Part shown: in pieces, positions 1 through 7,927 of the stretch | How positions within the stretch are numbered: the first letter of the stretch is position 1 | Layout of the letters: every line of letters begins with the position of its first letter | Source: Bordetella parapertussis | GTDB taxonomy: Bacteria; Pseudomonadota; Gammaproteobacteria; Burkholderiales; SG8-41 | Length of the DNA stretch: 64,000 nt | Assembly: GCA_945906815.1 (NCBI GenBank) | Contig: CAMDRT010000019.1 | Coordinates: 1-64,000, forward strand | Direction: 5' to 3' | Position numbers and translations under genes: made by a program | Notes under the pieces: generated by a model | Told to the model about the DNA's origin: nothing | What the model saw: only the letters and a program-made list of their open reading frames with translations | Databases searched by the model: none

Positions 1-786
1 GGCCTGACCGATGACGATGCTGTGCCCGATGTCACCGCTGATGCGGTTACGAAGCCTGGCGACATCTGGCTGCTCGGTGAACACAAATTGCTGTGTGGCG
101 ACGCCACCAAGGCCGAGGATTACAAGACGCTGTTGGGTGACGAACTGGCTGACATGACCGTCACGGATCCACCCTATTCAGTCAATTACGCCAACAGCGC
201 GAAGGACAAGCTGCGCGGCAAGAACCGCCCTATTCTCAACGACAATCTCGGCTCGGAATTCGCGCCGTTCCTGCTCGCGACCTGCCAGAACATTCTGGCG
301 GTCACCAAGGGCGCGGTCTACATCGCGATGAGTTTTTCGGAGTTGGACACGCTGCAATCGGCATTCCGCGCCGCCGGCGGCAAGTGGTCGACCTTCGTCA
401 TCTGGGCGAAGAACACCTTCACCATGGGGCGCGCGGATTACCAGCGCCAGTACGAGCCGATTCTGTACGGCTGGAAAGACGGTGCCCAGCACTACTGGTG
501 CGGTGCTCGCGACCAGGGGGACGTGTGGCAGATCAAAAAACCGCACGAGAATGATCTTCATCCGACCATGAAGCCCGTGGAATTGATGGAACGTACAGTC
601 AGGAACAGCAGCAAGACGCGTGACATCGTGCTCGATCCCTTCGGCGGCTCGGGCACCACGGTGATTGCCTGCGAGAAGTCGGGCCGGCGGGCACGGCTGA
701 TGGAACTCGATCCGAAGTACTGTGACGTCATTATTCGGCGCTATCAGGACTACGCCTCAAATTCGAGGCCAAGCTCAGCCACGCGG
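1..786 (+). pseudogene. DNA methyltransferase (beta-class N4/N6), truncated
   Basis: The frame is already open at base 1, so the N-terminus lies outside the window. It encodes a site-specific adenine/cytosine-N4 methyltransferase. The catalytic DPPY motif is at about 166-177 and the AdoMet-binding FGGSGTT motif at about 640-660; this order (DPPY first) is that of beta-class enzymes. The sequence just before the catalytic domain resembles the ParB-like-plus-methylase proteins common on prophages and islands. Family similarity stops at about YCDVIIRRYQDY (near 756). From about 783 the frame reads antisense through a transposase gene and runs on to a stop at 883-885. The native C-terminus is therefore lost, probably by a deletion that also removed the transposase 3' half. 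The catalytic motifs are intact, so residual activity cannot be excluded. Confidence 0.85.
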
Positions 787-1464
787 GACAGATTTTATCT
801 CATCGATTTCAAGCACGCGCAGATTGGCCAGCCACCGATAAAAACGAAACAGCGGGTCATTGTCGGTACTGATGTGCCTGGGTAATTGCTGGCCAGACAC
901 GGCGCAATTAAACATCCGGCACACCGCAATGCCATCAATGGTTTCTCGCTCCACGCCAATGCCGACAATCCGACGCGTGAACACATCCATCACGAGCATC
1001 ACCCAGTAACTGCGCAGCAGGATCGATTCGCATCGGAACAGGTCGACACTCCAGAGGCTGTCCTTGGCCTGCACGATCAGTGTCAGCCACGACAGTCCAT
1101 CGTCGCCGCCCGACTCCGGCCGGTAGTGCCTGATAAGAATTCGACGCACGACGTCCTTATCCAGATCAATACCGAAGGCACGAGATATCTGCTGGGCGAT
1201 ACGCACACAGCCGAATTTCGGATTGCGGCGCTTCTCGCGCACGAACAGCGTCGTCAGCCCGAGTAGGAAACGATCACACGAGGTCAGGTTTGGCGCACGG
1301 CTTCTGCTGCGATTGCTGATCATCAGTTGCTGTCTGAGCACCAGCGATTCAGCAGCAACTGCTTTTGCACCGCCCGGCCGCAGGAGCTTTGCCAGTGTGA
1401 CAATCAGGTGAATCGCAAGAACGAGGAAATCGCGCATGTCGCCGACGGTATCATGCTGCATCAT
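775..1464 (-). pseudogene. IS transposase (integrase core), truncated
   Basis: Reads as the N-terminal and central part of an IS3/IS481-type DDE transposase. It has an N-terminal segment (MRDFLVLAIHLIVTLAKLL), a FGCVRIAQQIS segment and rve-core segments WSVDLFRCESILLRSYWV and STDNDPLFRF carrying two of the catalytic acidic residues. It stops at EIDEIKSVP followed by foreign codons, where relatives continue with HPFVERLIGTIRREYLD and the last catalytic Glu. From memory of the family, about 50 residues are also missing between LTTLFV and the KRRNPKFGC segment, i.e. an in-frame internal deletion. It cannot be an active transposase. The missing C-terminal piece of the same protein appears as scattered fragments elsewhere in the window. 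Confidence 0.8.
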
Positions 1465-1537
1465 TTCCGCGAGACCGACTCCGCCGGTGCCCGAAACAGT
1501 AATTCAGGACAATACTTACAGATTCGCCACCCACAGG
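783..1537 (-). mobile_element. Left-end fragment of the window's dominant IS family
   Basis: The IS end is read on the minus strand starting at 1537: CCTGTGGGTGGCGAATCTGT, then about 70 bp of leader before the transposase start at 1464. The same leader recurs at 47894-48013 and 55137-55215. The inner boundary at about 783 is the junction with the methyltransferase gene. The other terminus of this copy is absent. Confidence 0.75.
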
Positions 1538-1977
1538 TCCCACGGCTGCGCACTGGCCACGAAGATGTCGCGGCTCGGTTTGAACCAGCCGGGATCGTCC
1601 AGATTGCCCGCTTAGAGTATGGTGACATTGGCTCGGGCGCCGTTCACCAAAAATACCGGCGAGCCGCAGTTCGCGCAAAACCCGCGGCGCATCACATGGT
1701 CGCGGTCCGCCTTCGATTCGTACCAGCGTGCCTCACCCGAAAGTATCCTCAGGTCCGTATCCTTGACTACCACTGCGGGAAAAAACGCGCTGCCGGTGGC
1801 GCGCTGGCAATCCCGGCAGTGGCACTTCCCCATGTAAACCGGTTCACCGTCGCAGGCGTAGCGAATAGCGCCGCAGGCGCATCCGCCGATAAAGTTTTTG
1901 CTCCTCGATTTGATCCTCCTCGTTGCGGGTAGTGGCGCTTTGGTGAACTCGGAGCGCAGTATGCAGTCATCCAGCAT
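1516..1977 (-). pseudogene. GFA/CENP-V family protein, nonsense mutation and IS-truncated end
   Basis: A small zinc-binding protein of the glutathione-dependent formaldehyde-activating (GFA) fold. Visible ligands are GGCACGAIRY, CHCRDCQRATGSAF and FCANCGSPVF. After ANVTIL an in-frame TAA (1612-1614) interrupts the gene. The same frame then continues with AGNLDDPGWFKPSRDIF and SAQPWD, the conserved GFA C-terminal signature, so this is a recent nonsense change and not a frameshift. The final codons LWVANL and stop (1516-1518) are supplied by the inverted repeat of the IS at 1537. The start is uncertain: ATG at 1977 or a lost start near 1915, where a GAGGAGG sequence lies. Possibly non-functional twice over. 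Confidence 0.75.
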
Positions 1978-2186
1978 GGCGCTGCGCCGCTCAAGCAGGG
2001 CGCTGCAAGATAGCCGGGCAACCGGCACTTCGCATGCCGCCACGCCCAACACACCATCAGCAGACAATGCATTGATCGCCTACGGATTGCGCAATAGGGA
2101 CTTGCGCGATCCGCAAAGCCTCCCGCGCCACCAGATGGCGTAACATGCTCCTCTGGAACGTCACGACCGCGCCGGAGAACGCCACT

Positions 2187-3269
2187 ATGAACGACATTGC
2201 AACCGCCACCAGCATTACCGCGCTCAAGCCGCTTGCGGGCCCGCAAGTATGGTATGGATCCGAGATGAGGGCGCGAAGCGACTGGATTCGCCCGCTGCGG
2301 CCTGCCGAGATCGCCGCGTTCGAAGCTGCGGTGAAGCGGTTGGACGCAAGCGGCATCGATATCGCGGCGATCGGACCGCAGGACCTGAACGCGCCGCGGC
2401 TGCAGGGGTTGGTCGATGAAATTCGCGCCTTCGTCCTGCACGGCCGCGGTTTCCACCTGGTGCGCGGCATTCCGCTGGAGCGCTGGAGCGTGCGGCAGTG
2501 TGCGATCGCGTATTTCGGACTCGGCACCCTGCTCGGTGAACCGGTGTCGCAGAACGCGATGGGGCATATCCTCGGCCACGTCAAGGACATCGGCGCCGAT
2601 TACGCGCGGCCGGAGCACCGCGGCTACCAGACTGCAGCGCGCCTGGCGTATCACTGCGATTCCTCCGACATTGTCGGGCTTTTATGTCTGAAGCCGGCAA
2701 AGGCTGGCGGCAAATCCAGCATCGTCTCCAGTTGGACCCTGTTCAACGAGATGCTGCGCCGGCATCCAGACCTGCTACCCGAACTGCTGCAGCCGGTCTA
2801 TCGCGACCGCCGCGACGAGGTGCCTGACGGCGCCGCGCCCTGGTATGCCGTGCCGGTGTTCAGCCCGATGCCGGACGGCGGACTGGTTGCAACCTATGTT
2901 CGCAGTGCGATGCTGAAAGCCCAGCGCTTCTCCGAGGTGCCGCGGTTGACGCCGCAACTGATCGCCGCCTGCGACGCGATGGATGCGCTGGCCCAAGACC
3001 CGGCGATCCATCTCGACATGGATTTCCAACCCGGCGACATGCAGTTCGTCTCCAACCACTGGATCATGCATTCGCGTACAGCGTATGAAGACTTTGCCGA
3101 GCCCGAGCAGCGCCGCCACCTGTTCCGGCTGTGGCTCGCCTGCAGCGACGGCCCCGCCCTGCCCGATGTCTATACCCGCGTGTGGCAAGGCGCCTCCGCC
3201 AACGGCCGCCCGGCGGGCATTCGCGTTCCGGGGGTGCCGCTTACCGCACCGCTCGACGCCAGCTGGTGA
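2187..3269 (+). CDS. TauD/TfdA-family Fe(II)/2-oxoglutarate dioxygenase
   Basis: A 360-residue non-heme iron, 2-oxoglutarate-dependent oxygenase of the TauD/TfdA superfamily. The iron triad is visible as H156-C-D158 in AYHCDSSD and H295 in IMHSRTAY, with the 2-oxoglutarate-anchoring arginine in RRHLFRLW (310-314). The motif GFHLVRGIP near residue 90 and the long C-terminal part match the larger gamma-butyrobetaine-hydroxylase-like branch and not taurine dioxygenase itself. ATG at 2187 is preferred over the upstream ATG at 2145 because GGAG lies 8-10 bases before it and family alignment begins there. It stands alone, divergent from the GFA pseudogene. The substrate cannot be told from sequence; a carboxylic or sulfonic acid is likely. 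Confidence 0.85.
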   Translation: MNDIATATSITALKPLAGPQVWYGSEMRARSDWIRPLRPAEIAAFEAAVKRLDASGIDIAAIGPQDLNAPRLQGLVDEIRAFVLHGRGFHLVRGIPLERWSVRQCAIAYFGLGTLLGEPVSQNAMGHILGHVKDIGADYARPEHRGYQTAARLAYHCDSSDIVGLLCLKPAKAGGKSSIVSSWTLFNEMLRRHPDLLPELLQPVYRDRRDEVPDGAAPWYAVPVFSPMPDGGLVATYVRSAMLKAQRFSEVPRLTPQLIAACDAMDALAQDPAIHLDMDFQPGDMQFVSNHWIMHSRTAYEDFAEPEQRRHLFRLWLACSDGPALPDVYTRVWQGASANGRPAGIRVPGVPLTAPLDASW

Positions 3270-3595
3270 TGCTTGCGGCGACTGACTTCCGGCCATTGCA
3301 GCGGCACGTTAGGCAACCGGCGATCGATAAGACGTAGCGATGCGCGGTTGCCTGTGCAACCGCCCGGACGCCGTCGATCGTTCGCCTTTTGTCCAACCGG
3401 GGGATAGACATCATGTATTGAGCAGCCAGACCTCACGCTCAAGGGCGGGCGCGAAACCGACTGCATTTTCGACCAACTGCACTAACAGATTTGGCACAAT
3501 GGTTTATCATTTCGTGCGACTGGGTCGTGACCTGGTTTCAGTCATAATGAACCCCTAGTCTGGGCAATTCATGGCCTCACCCACGGAGCAGATGC
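3270..3595. other. Gene-free stretch upstream of the opine dehydrogenase gene
   Basis: No coding signature on either strand. A TGGCAC at about 3491 looks like half of a sigma-54 promoter, but the -12 GC element is missing. Nothing else is supported. Confidence 0.5.
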
Positions 3596-4711
3596 ATGTC
3601 TAAAGTTGCTGTTATTGGAAACACCGCGCGCGCGATAGGTGCTGTATGCGCGGCTGACCTCACCCTGTCGGGCCACGACGTTAACTACGCCGTGTTTCCG
3701 GAGCAGAAAGATCAGTTCGCGGAAGTGCGGAAGGCGGGTGGTTTCACCGTCGAAGGTGAAGCACAGCATCTCGTCTCGAAGAAGACTGGCTTTGCAAAGA
3801 TCGGCAAGATCTGCGAAACCACTGCAGAGGCGCTCAAGAACGCCGAGGCTGTGTTGATCGAAGTCGATATCCATCAGCTCGAAGAAAAATTCAGCACCAT
3901 GATGCCGGAATTCGCACGCGGGGCTGTGGTGCACGTGCAGAGTCACGGTTACTGGCCGGCTGCTCGCCTGACACCGCTGTTACGCAAGGCAGGCCGCGAA
4001 GACGTACTCGTTACCGAGGCGCCGGCACCGACGCACGCCGCCAGAATCAACGGCACCGTGGTGACACCCAAAGGTTTGCGCAAGGGCATTCAGATTGCGA
4101 CGGTGCCGGCGTCGCGGTCGGCCGAGGCTCTCGCTGTACTGAAACCGCTGTTCCCCGATTTCACGGCGGCGTCATCGGTGTTGCAGACTGGGCTGGAGAA
4201 TTTGAATCTAATCGTGCACCCAGCGATGGTATTGCCGAGCGTAGGGATGATGGAACGAGCAAAGCTCGACGGAAAGAAAATTGGCTTCTATCAGGAATGC
4301 GTCGTGCCCGCTGCGGGCGTGCTGGGAGATGCGCTCGACGCCGAACGCAAACGCGTGTGTGGTGCCTACGGCGTCGCGCACACGCCTATGCCGAAGGCCA
4401 TCGAGCAATACTACGGTTTCAAGAGCAATACCTTCTACGAGGCCATGCAGAATCCAGTTTACAAATCCTTCCCTCCTTTCCAGCCTGACATTTGGCGCGA
4501 ATGGGAATTAGTCGATTTGCCCTACGCCATCGTTCCGTGCGTGCAGCTTGCCGAACAGGCAGGAGTCGCGGTTCCGTTGCACCGTGCGTTCGCCGAGATA
4601 CTCGGCGTGCTCCTTGGCGTCGACACCTGGAAATGCGGGCCTTCGCTTGCGGATATGGATCTCGTGGGCTCACCGGAATCGGTTACGAATAGGATGCTCG
4701 GCATAAGGTAG
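3596..4711 (+). CDS. NAD/NADP octopine/nopaline dehydrogenase family protein
   Basis: A 371-residue two-domain dehydrogenase. An N-terminal Rossmann segment (VAVIGNTARAIGAVCAADL, residues 4-22) is followed by the opine-dehydrogenase C-terminal domain from about residue 190, with the family signature NLNLIVHPAMVLPSVG containing the conserved catalytic-type His. The family reduces or oxidises imines formed between an amino acid and a keto acid, or related 2-hydroxy/2-imino acids. The nucleotide loop is unusual: relatives usually carry G-x-G-x-x-A, whereas here it is GNTARA. The following Bug gene begins 35 bp after the stop, so the two are probably co-transcribed and the Bug protein may capture this enzyme's substrate. 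Confidence 0.8.
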   Translation: MSKVAVIGNTARAIGAVCAADLTLSGHDVNYAVFPEQKDQFAEVRKAGGFTVEGEAQHLVSKKTGFAKIGKICETTAEALKNAEAVLIEVDIHQLEEKFSTMMPEFARGAVVHVQSHGYWPAARLTPLLRKAGREDVLVTEAPAPTHAARINGTVVTPKGLRKGIQIATVPASRSAEALAVLKPLFPDFTAASSVLQTGLENLNLIVHPAMVLPSVGMMERAKLDGKKIGFYQECVVPAAGVLGDALDAERKRVCGAYGVAHTPMPKAIEQYYGFKSNTFYEAMQNPVYKSFPPFQPDIWREWELVDLPYAIVPCVQLAEQAGVAVPLHRAFAEILGVLLGVDTWKCGPSLADMDLVGSPESVTNRMLGIR

Positions 4712-4746
4712 GTAAGTGACTCATGGTTGAACCTGAAGGCCATTGA

Positions 4747-5733
4747 ATGAAAACAATTTATTTCTGTAAGCTGCTTTGCATTCCCTCAGTTGTGTTAGCC
4801 ACGATCTCAGGTCCCACATTCTCTCAGGATGCTACGACCTATCCCAACAAACCGCTGCGTATGATTGTGCCGTTCGCTCCCGGCGGCGGCTTGGACATCA
4901 GCGCACGGCTGATCGGGCACAAAATCACTGAGAAATGGGGGCAGAACGTTGTCGTTGACTCACGCCCTGGCGCAGCAACCATCGTTGGCACGGAAATCGC
5001 ATCAAAGTCGCCCCCGGATGGCTACACTGTGTTGATGATCACAACGACATTCGCCATCAATCCCAGCCTTTATGCCAAACTGCCCTACGACGCTGGGAAG
5101 GACTTTACACTTGTTACACAGTTGAATTCACAACCCAATGTGGTCGTTGCCCCAGTTTCATTTCCGGGAAAGTCCGTCAATGAATTGATCGCACTGGCCA
5201 AAGCCAAGCCCGGTGAACTGACGTTCGCCACACCTGGCACCGGATCAGCACCGCACCTATCAGCTGAAATGTTCCAGCGTGCAGCTGGCATCAATATGAT
5301 TCACGTTCCCTACAAAGGCATTCCCGCTGCTGTGACCGACATCATAGGTGGACGCATCACGATATTATTCACAACGACCATATCTGCTGCGCCACACATC
5401 AAGGTGGGCAAGTTGCGCGCCATTGCGATTACTAGCGCCAAGCGCCAGCTTAGTATGCCTGATGTCCCGACGGTGGGCGAAACCTTGCCTGGATACCGTG
5501 CCGAAGCATTTCAGGGAATGGTTGTTCCAGCAGGCACACTACAGGCTATCGTCAACAAACTGTCGGCAGAAGTCGCGCGCATCGTGAAACTGCCCGACGT
5601 GGCACAGCGCTTCCTGCTCGATGGCGCGGAAACGGTTGGGAGCAATCCGCAGGAATTCGCAGCGTTTCTCAAGGGCGAGATGCTGAAGTGGAGAAAAGTC
5701 ATTCGGGATGCGGGGATCAAACCGGAGCTGTGA
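4747..5733 (+). CDS. Bug/TctC-family periplasmic binding protein
   Basis: 328 residues with an N-terminal signal peptide (hydrophobic core LLCIPSVVLATISG, cleavage near FSQDA). Bug proteins bind carboxylates in the periplasm and deliver them to a TctAB permease or act as sensors. Family marks are YPNKPLRMIVPFAPGGGLD at the start of the mature domain, KLPYDAGKDFTLV, and HVPYKGIPAAVTD in the second lobe. A GAAGG sequence precedes the ATG. It lies 35 bp behind the opine-dehydrogenase-like gene, on the same strand, suggesting a two-gene substrate-capture plus oxidation unit. An IS fragment begins 3 bp after its stop codon. Confidence 0.9.
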   Translation: MKTIYFCKLLCIPSVVLATISGPTFSQDATTYPNKPLRMIVPFAPGGGLDISARLIGHKITEKWGQNVVVDSRPGAATIVGTEIASKSPPDGYTVLMITTTFAINPSLYAKLPYDAGKDFTLVTQLNSQPNVVVAPVSFPGKSVNELIALAKAKPGELTFATPGTGSAPHLSAEMFQRAAGINMIHVPYKGIPAAVTDIIGGRITILFTTTISAAPHIKVGKLRAIAITSAKRQLSMPDVPTVGETLPGYRAEAFQGMVVPAGTLQAIVNKLSAEVARIVKLPDVAQRFLLDGAETVGSNPQEFAAFLKGEMLKWRKVIRDAGIKPEL

Positions 5734-5735
5734 AG

Positions 5736-5926
5736 CCTGTGGGTGGCGAATTCGTAATTCAAGCCGTCACCGGGACCTGAAACAGTCCGGGGCAATGGCC
5801 GCGCCAGCGGTAACTGCTCTATTGCACACACGCTGGCTGCGTCTCCCCTGCCCGCTCCGCCGGTGTCGAGCTGCTCGCGAGGAATACGACCGCCCGCATC
5901 ATAAATACCGCATAAATGGGTCAGCG
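5736..5926. repeat. Dispersed repeat: IS right-end fragment, copy A
   Basis: Starts with the terminal sequence CCTGTGGGTGGCGAATTCGT. On the minus strand it encodes the transposase C-terminus (about 40 codons, containing TPAERAG and ending before the IS end). The inner part ends at the conserved junction GGGTCAGCG. Homologous copies are at 6711, 7200, 9107, 14240, 18197 and, partially, 27865. Confidence 0.75.
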
Positions 5927-5948
5927 CCAGCCGTAGCACTAATGATTC

Positions 5949-6002
5949 TTGCGCGAATTTTACGTCTGGGCGATAATGAAGAAAGGTAGATTTATATCTA
6001 CC
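5949..6002 (+). promoter_or_regulatory. vapBC promoter and autoregulatory operator
   Basis: A perfect inverted repeat GGTAGAT-TTAT-ATCTACC occupies 5985-6002, immediately before the AAGGAGG ribosome site (6003-6009) of the antitoxin gene. GATAAT at 5972-5977 is a good -10 box, with a weak -35 TTGCGC 17 bp upstream (5949-5954). Type II toxin-antitoxin operons are normally autoregulated by antitoxin binding to such palindromes. Confidence 0.6.
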
Positions 6003-6013
6003 AAGGAGGAATT

Positions 6014-6265
6014 GTGACATTGAACATCAAAGACCACGAAGCCCACAAGCTAGCGCAGGCTATCGCCCAGCAGACTGGTGAAACCATGACACACGCCGTC
6101 AAGCAGGCCCTGCGCGAACGCCTGGAGCGACTGCGCCGCCACCGCAAACCGGAAACCACCGTCGAGGAACTCATGTCTATCGGACGGCGCTGCGCGGCGA
6201 CGTTAAAAGGCAAGCCCGTAGACCACGGTGAACTGCTCTACGACGAACGCGGATTGCCGCGATGA
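6014..6265 (+). CDS. vapB: VapB-like antitoxin (PSK/Rv0623 family)
   Basis: 83 residues. The N-terminal MTLNIKDHEAHKLAQAIAQQTG segment followed by THAVKQALRERLERL is the ribbon-helix-helix DNA-binding and dimerisation region of Rv0623-type antitoxins. The C-terminal part wraps the toxin. The start is GTG at 6014, fixed by an AAGGAGG five bases upstream. It overlaps the toxin gene by 4 bases (ATGA), so the pair is translationally coupled, as is usual. It probably represses its own promoter through the palindrome at 5985-6002. The locus sits between two fragments of the same IS, copies A and B. Confidence 0.88.
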   Translation: MTLNIKDHEAHKLAQAIAQQTGETMTHAVKQALRERLERLRRHRKPETTVEELMSIGRRCAATLKGKPVDHGELLYDERGLPR

Positions 6266-6651
6266 TCATTGATACGTCCGCCGTCATCGCCATCCTGTTC
6301 GCGGAGCCCGACGCGAAGAAGTACGCGCAGGCCATCGCTATCGCGGAGTCATGCCGGATGTCAGCCGCTACCTTACTTGAAGCATCCATCGTCACCGACG
6401 TGCAGACAAAAAACACCGGCAGCCGACAGCTCGACGCCTTGATCCGCCGTGCCGGCATCGCCATAGAACCCGTTACAGAAGAACATGCGCACATTGCACG
6501 GCAGGCCTATGCCGACTTCGGCAAGGGGCGGCATCCTGCCGCGCTCAATTACGGCGACTGCTTTTCCTATGCGCTCGCCAAGGCGACGGGCGAACCCCTT
6601 CTGTTCAAGGGGGCCGACTTCAGGAAAACAGACATCGCCTCGGCCGTCTGA
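6262..6651 (+). CDS. vapC: VapC-like PIN-domain toxin
   Basis: A 129-residue PIN-domain ribonuclease. The acidic quartet expected for Mg-dependent catalysis is present: D4 in MIIDTSA, E40 in LLEAS, D99 in NYGDCFSYALA and D119 in KGADF. Relatives cleave tRNA or rRNA until neutralised by VapB. The length is normal and the frame is intact, so the toxin is predicted to be functional and the antitoxin gene must be retained. Translation starts inside the antitoxin stop codon. Confidence 0.9.
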   Translation: MIIDTSAVIAILFAEPDAKKYAQAIAIAESCRMSAATLLEASIVTDVQTKNTGSRQLDALIRRAGIAIEPVTEEHAHIARQAYADFGKGRHPAALNYGDCFSYALAKATGEPLLFKGADFRKTDIASAV

Positions 6652-6710
6652 AACCGGCATCCCCGAGGGCTCGATATAGGATGCGCCCCTGCAATTTCAA
6701 GAACTTTGGA

Positions 6711-6903
6711 CCCCTGCCCGCTCCGCCGGTGTCGAGCTGCTCGCGAGGAGTACGACCGCCCGCTTCATAAATGCCGCGTAAATGGGTCAGCGTATCAAAA
6801 GTTAGAATGATGCACTGATACCCAAGAGCTAGATTAGCGTTTCCCATCTGCCTTAGACGGTTTGTGCTCAGATACCTTCTGCTACGCCAGAACATTGCTT
6901 TCT
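6711..6903. repeat. Dispersed chimeric repeat, copy B
   Basis: Same inner part as copy A, starting at CCCCTGCCCGCTCCGCCGGT, but lacking the terminal inverted repeat. It continues through GGGTCAGCGTATCAAAAGTT into about 100 bp that are shared almost base for base with 9635-9756. It therefore joins an IS right-end fragment to an unrelated segment; the same junction recurs at 14403-14422 and 18425-18464. Confidence 0.7.
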
Positions 6904-6951
6904 AACTCGCTCAGGCGGCGTTGAGTCCCCGCGCCGTGAGGGGCGTAGCGG

Positions 6952-7190
6952 CTAAACCTCCTGACTGCGCCCTGCCTCATACCGGCAAAGGCAGCGCCGG
7001 AAGCTGCGCTCGCACATGCCCAGTATCCGACCCGCCTCGGCCTGCGTCAGCCGACCCGCATTCCACTGCTCATACGTCTCTACAAATCTCATCTGCCTGG
7101 TCTCCTGTAGCAATCTCGTCCGTGTCATTTCGCGCCCCCTTTCGGGCACTATGAAAACCGGACAGGTGTCGTGCTACAAAACCGGACATA
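6952..7190 (-). mobile_element. ISNCY-type transposase N-terminal remnant
   Basis: The minus-strand frame from 7149 gives MRFVETYEQWNAGRLTQAEA and ILGMCERSFRRCLCRYEA, the helix-turn-helix N-terminus of ISNCY-family transposases. It breaks off after about 60 of roughly 440 residues. Upstream, AAAACCGGACA occurs twice on the plus strand (7154-7164 and 7178-7188), probably part of the element's terminus. Non-functional. Confidence 0.65.
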
Positions 7191-7199
7191 TCATGAACT

Positions 7200-7342
7200 C
7201 GCAACATCCGGGAGCCTTGAGAGGAGCGGGTAGGGGGAGCAGCCCCAAACACTCGCAATTGGGCCGTTACAGCTGGCGCAGCCGTTGCCGCGGATTGTTT
7301 CAGATCCCGGCGGCGGCTTGAATTACGAATTCGCCATCCACA
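7200..7342. repeat. IS right-end fragment, copy C (inverted orientation)
   Basis: The plus strand encodes the transposase tail LGRYSWRSRCRGLFQIPAAA and its stop (ends 7321), followed by the IS end read inward from 7342. It is in opposite orientation to the other right-end copies. It abuts the diguanylate cyclase fragment and probably marks the point where that gene lost its 5' part. Confidence 0.7.
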
Positions 7343-7368
7343 GGCGATGAGTCAGCTTATAATTCGCT

Positions 7369-7905
7369 TTGAAGCACAATTCAACAACGCCTAACAAATT
7401 CAAGAAACACAAAATCCTGAACACCGCCCGCTCTCTCGCCGCGATGGCGCAGGCCAACAGGGATCTCGTGCTCACCGCTGCCACCGATGCGCTCACGGGC
7501 CTGCGCAACCGCCGCGCCTTCGATGAAGGGCTCGCCGAGCAGGCGAACCTGATGCAGCGCATGGCAGCGCCGCTTTCGCTTCACATGATTGACATCGACC
7601 ACTTCAAGCCCTACAACGATCGCCACGGCCATCTAGCCGGGGACGCCGCGTTGAAGTCTGTCGCGCTGCCCCTCGCGCAGTCGGTGCGCGCGAGCGACCT
7701 GGTCGCACGCTACGGCGGCGAGGAGTTCGCCGCGATCTTGCCCAACACAGGCGCGGCAGCGGCCACCGAGCTCGCCTCGCGGCTGCGCGCCGCGGTCGCG
7801 CGCTGCGCCTGGGAGCACGGCCCGCTCACCATCAGCCTCGGGATCGCGACGCTAAAACCCCGCGCGACCGCGCTGTGCGGCCGACCTCGTCTAAGGTGGT
7901 CTTAA
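7369..7905 (+). pseudogene. Diguanylate cyclase (GGDEF domain), truncated at both ends
   Basis: A GGDEF domain begins with TDALTGLRNRRAFDEGL and contains DIDHFKPYNDRHGHLAGD and the signature YGGEEF. The product-inhibition I-site R-A-S-D lies five residues before GGEEF, so the core would synthesise and sense cyclic di-GMP. No sensory domain precedes it: the possible TTG start at 7369 lies 27 bp after an IS end. The usual C-terminal ADxALYxAKxxGRN segment is replaced after ATLKPRA by unrelated codons. A frameshift or small deletion near 7850-7900 is likely. The following histidine kinase gene begins 22 bp later and may once have formed a signalling pair with it. Confidence 0.65.
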
Positions 7906-7927
7906 AACCGCGAACTGGAGATCCCCC

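Noticed and set aside
1327..1932. Plus-strand frame across the IS end and GFA gene
   Set aside because: Antisense to two recognisable coding remnants.
3485..3510. Possible sigma-54 promoter (TGGCAC) before the opine dehydrogenase gene
   Set aside because: The -12 GC pair is absent at the required spacing.
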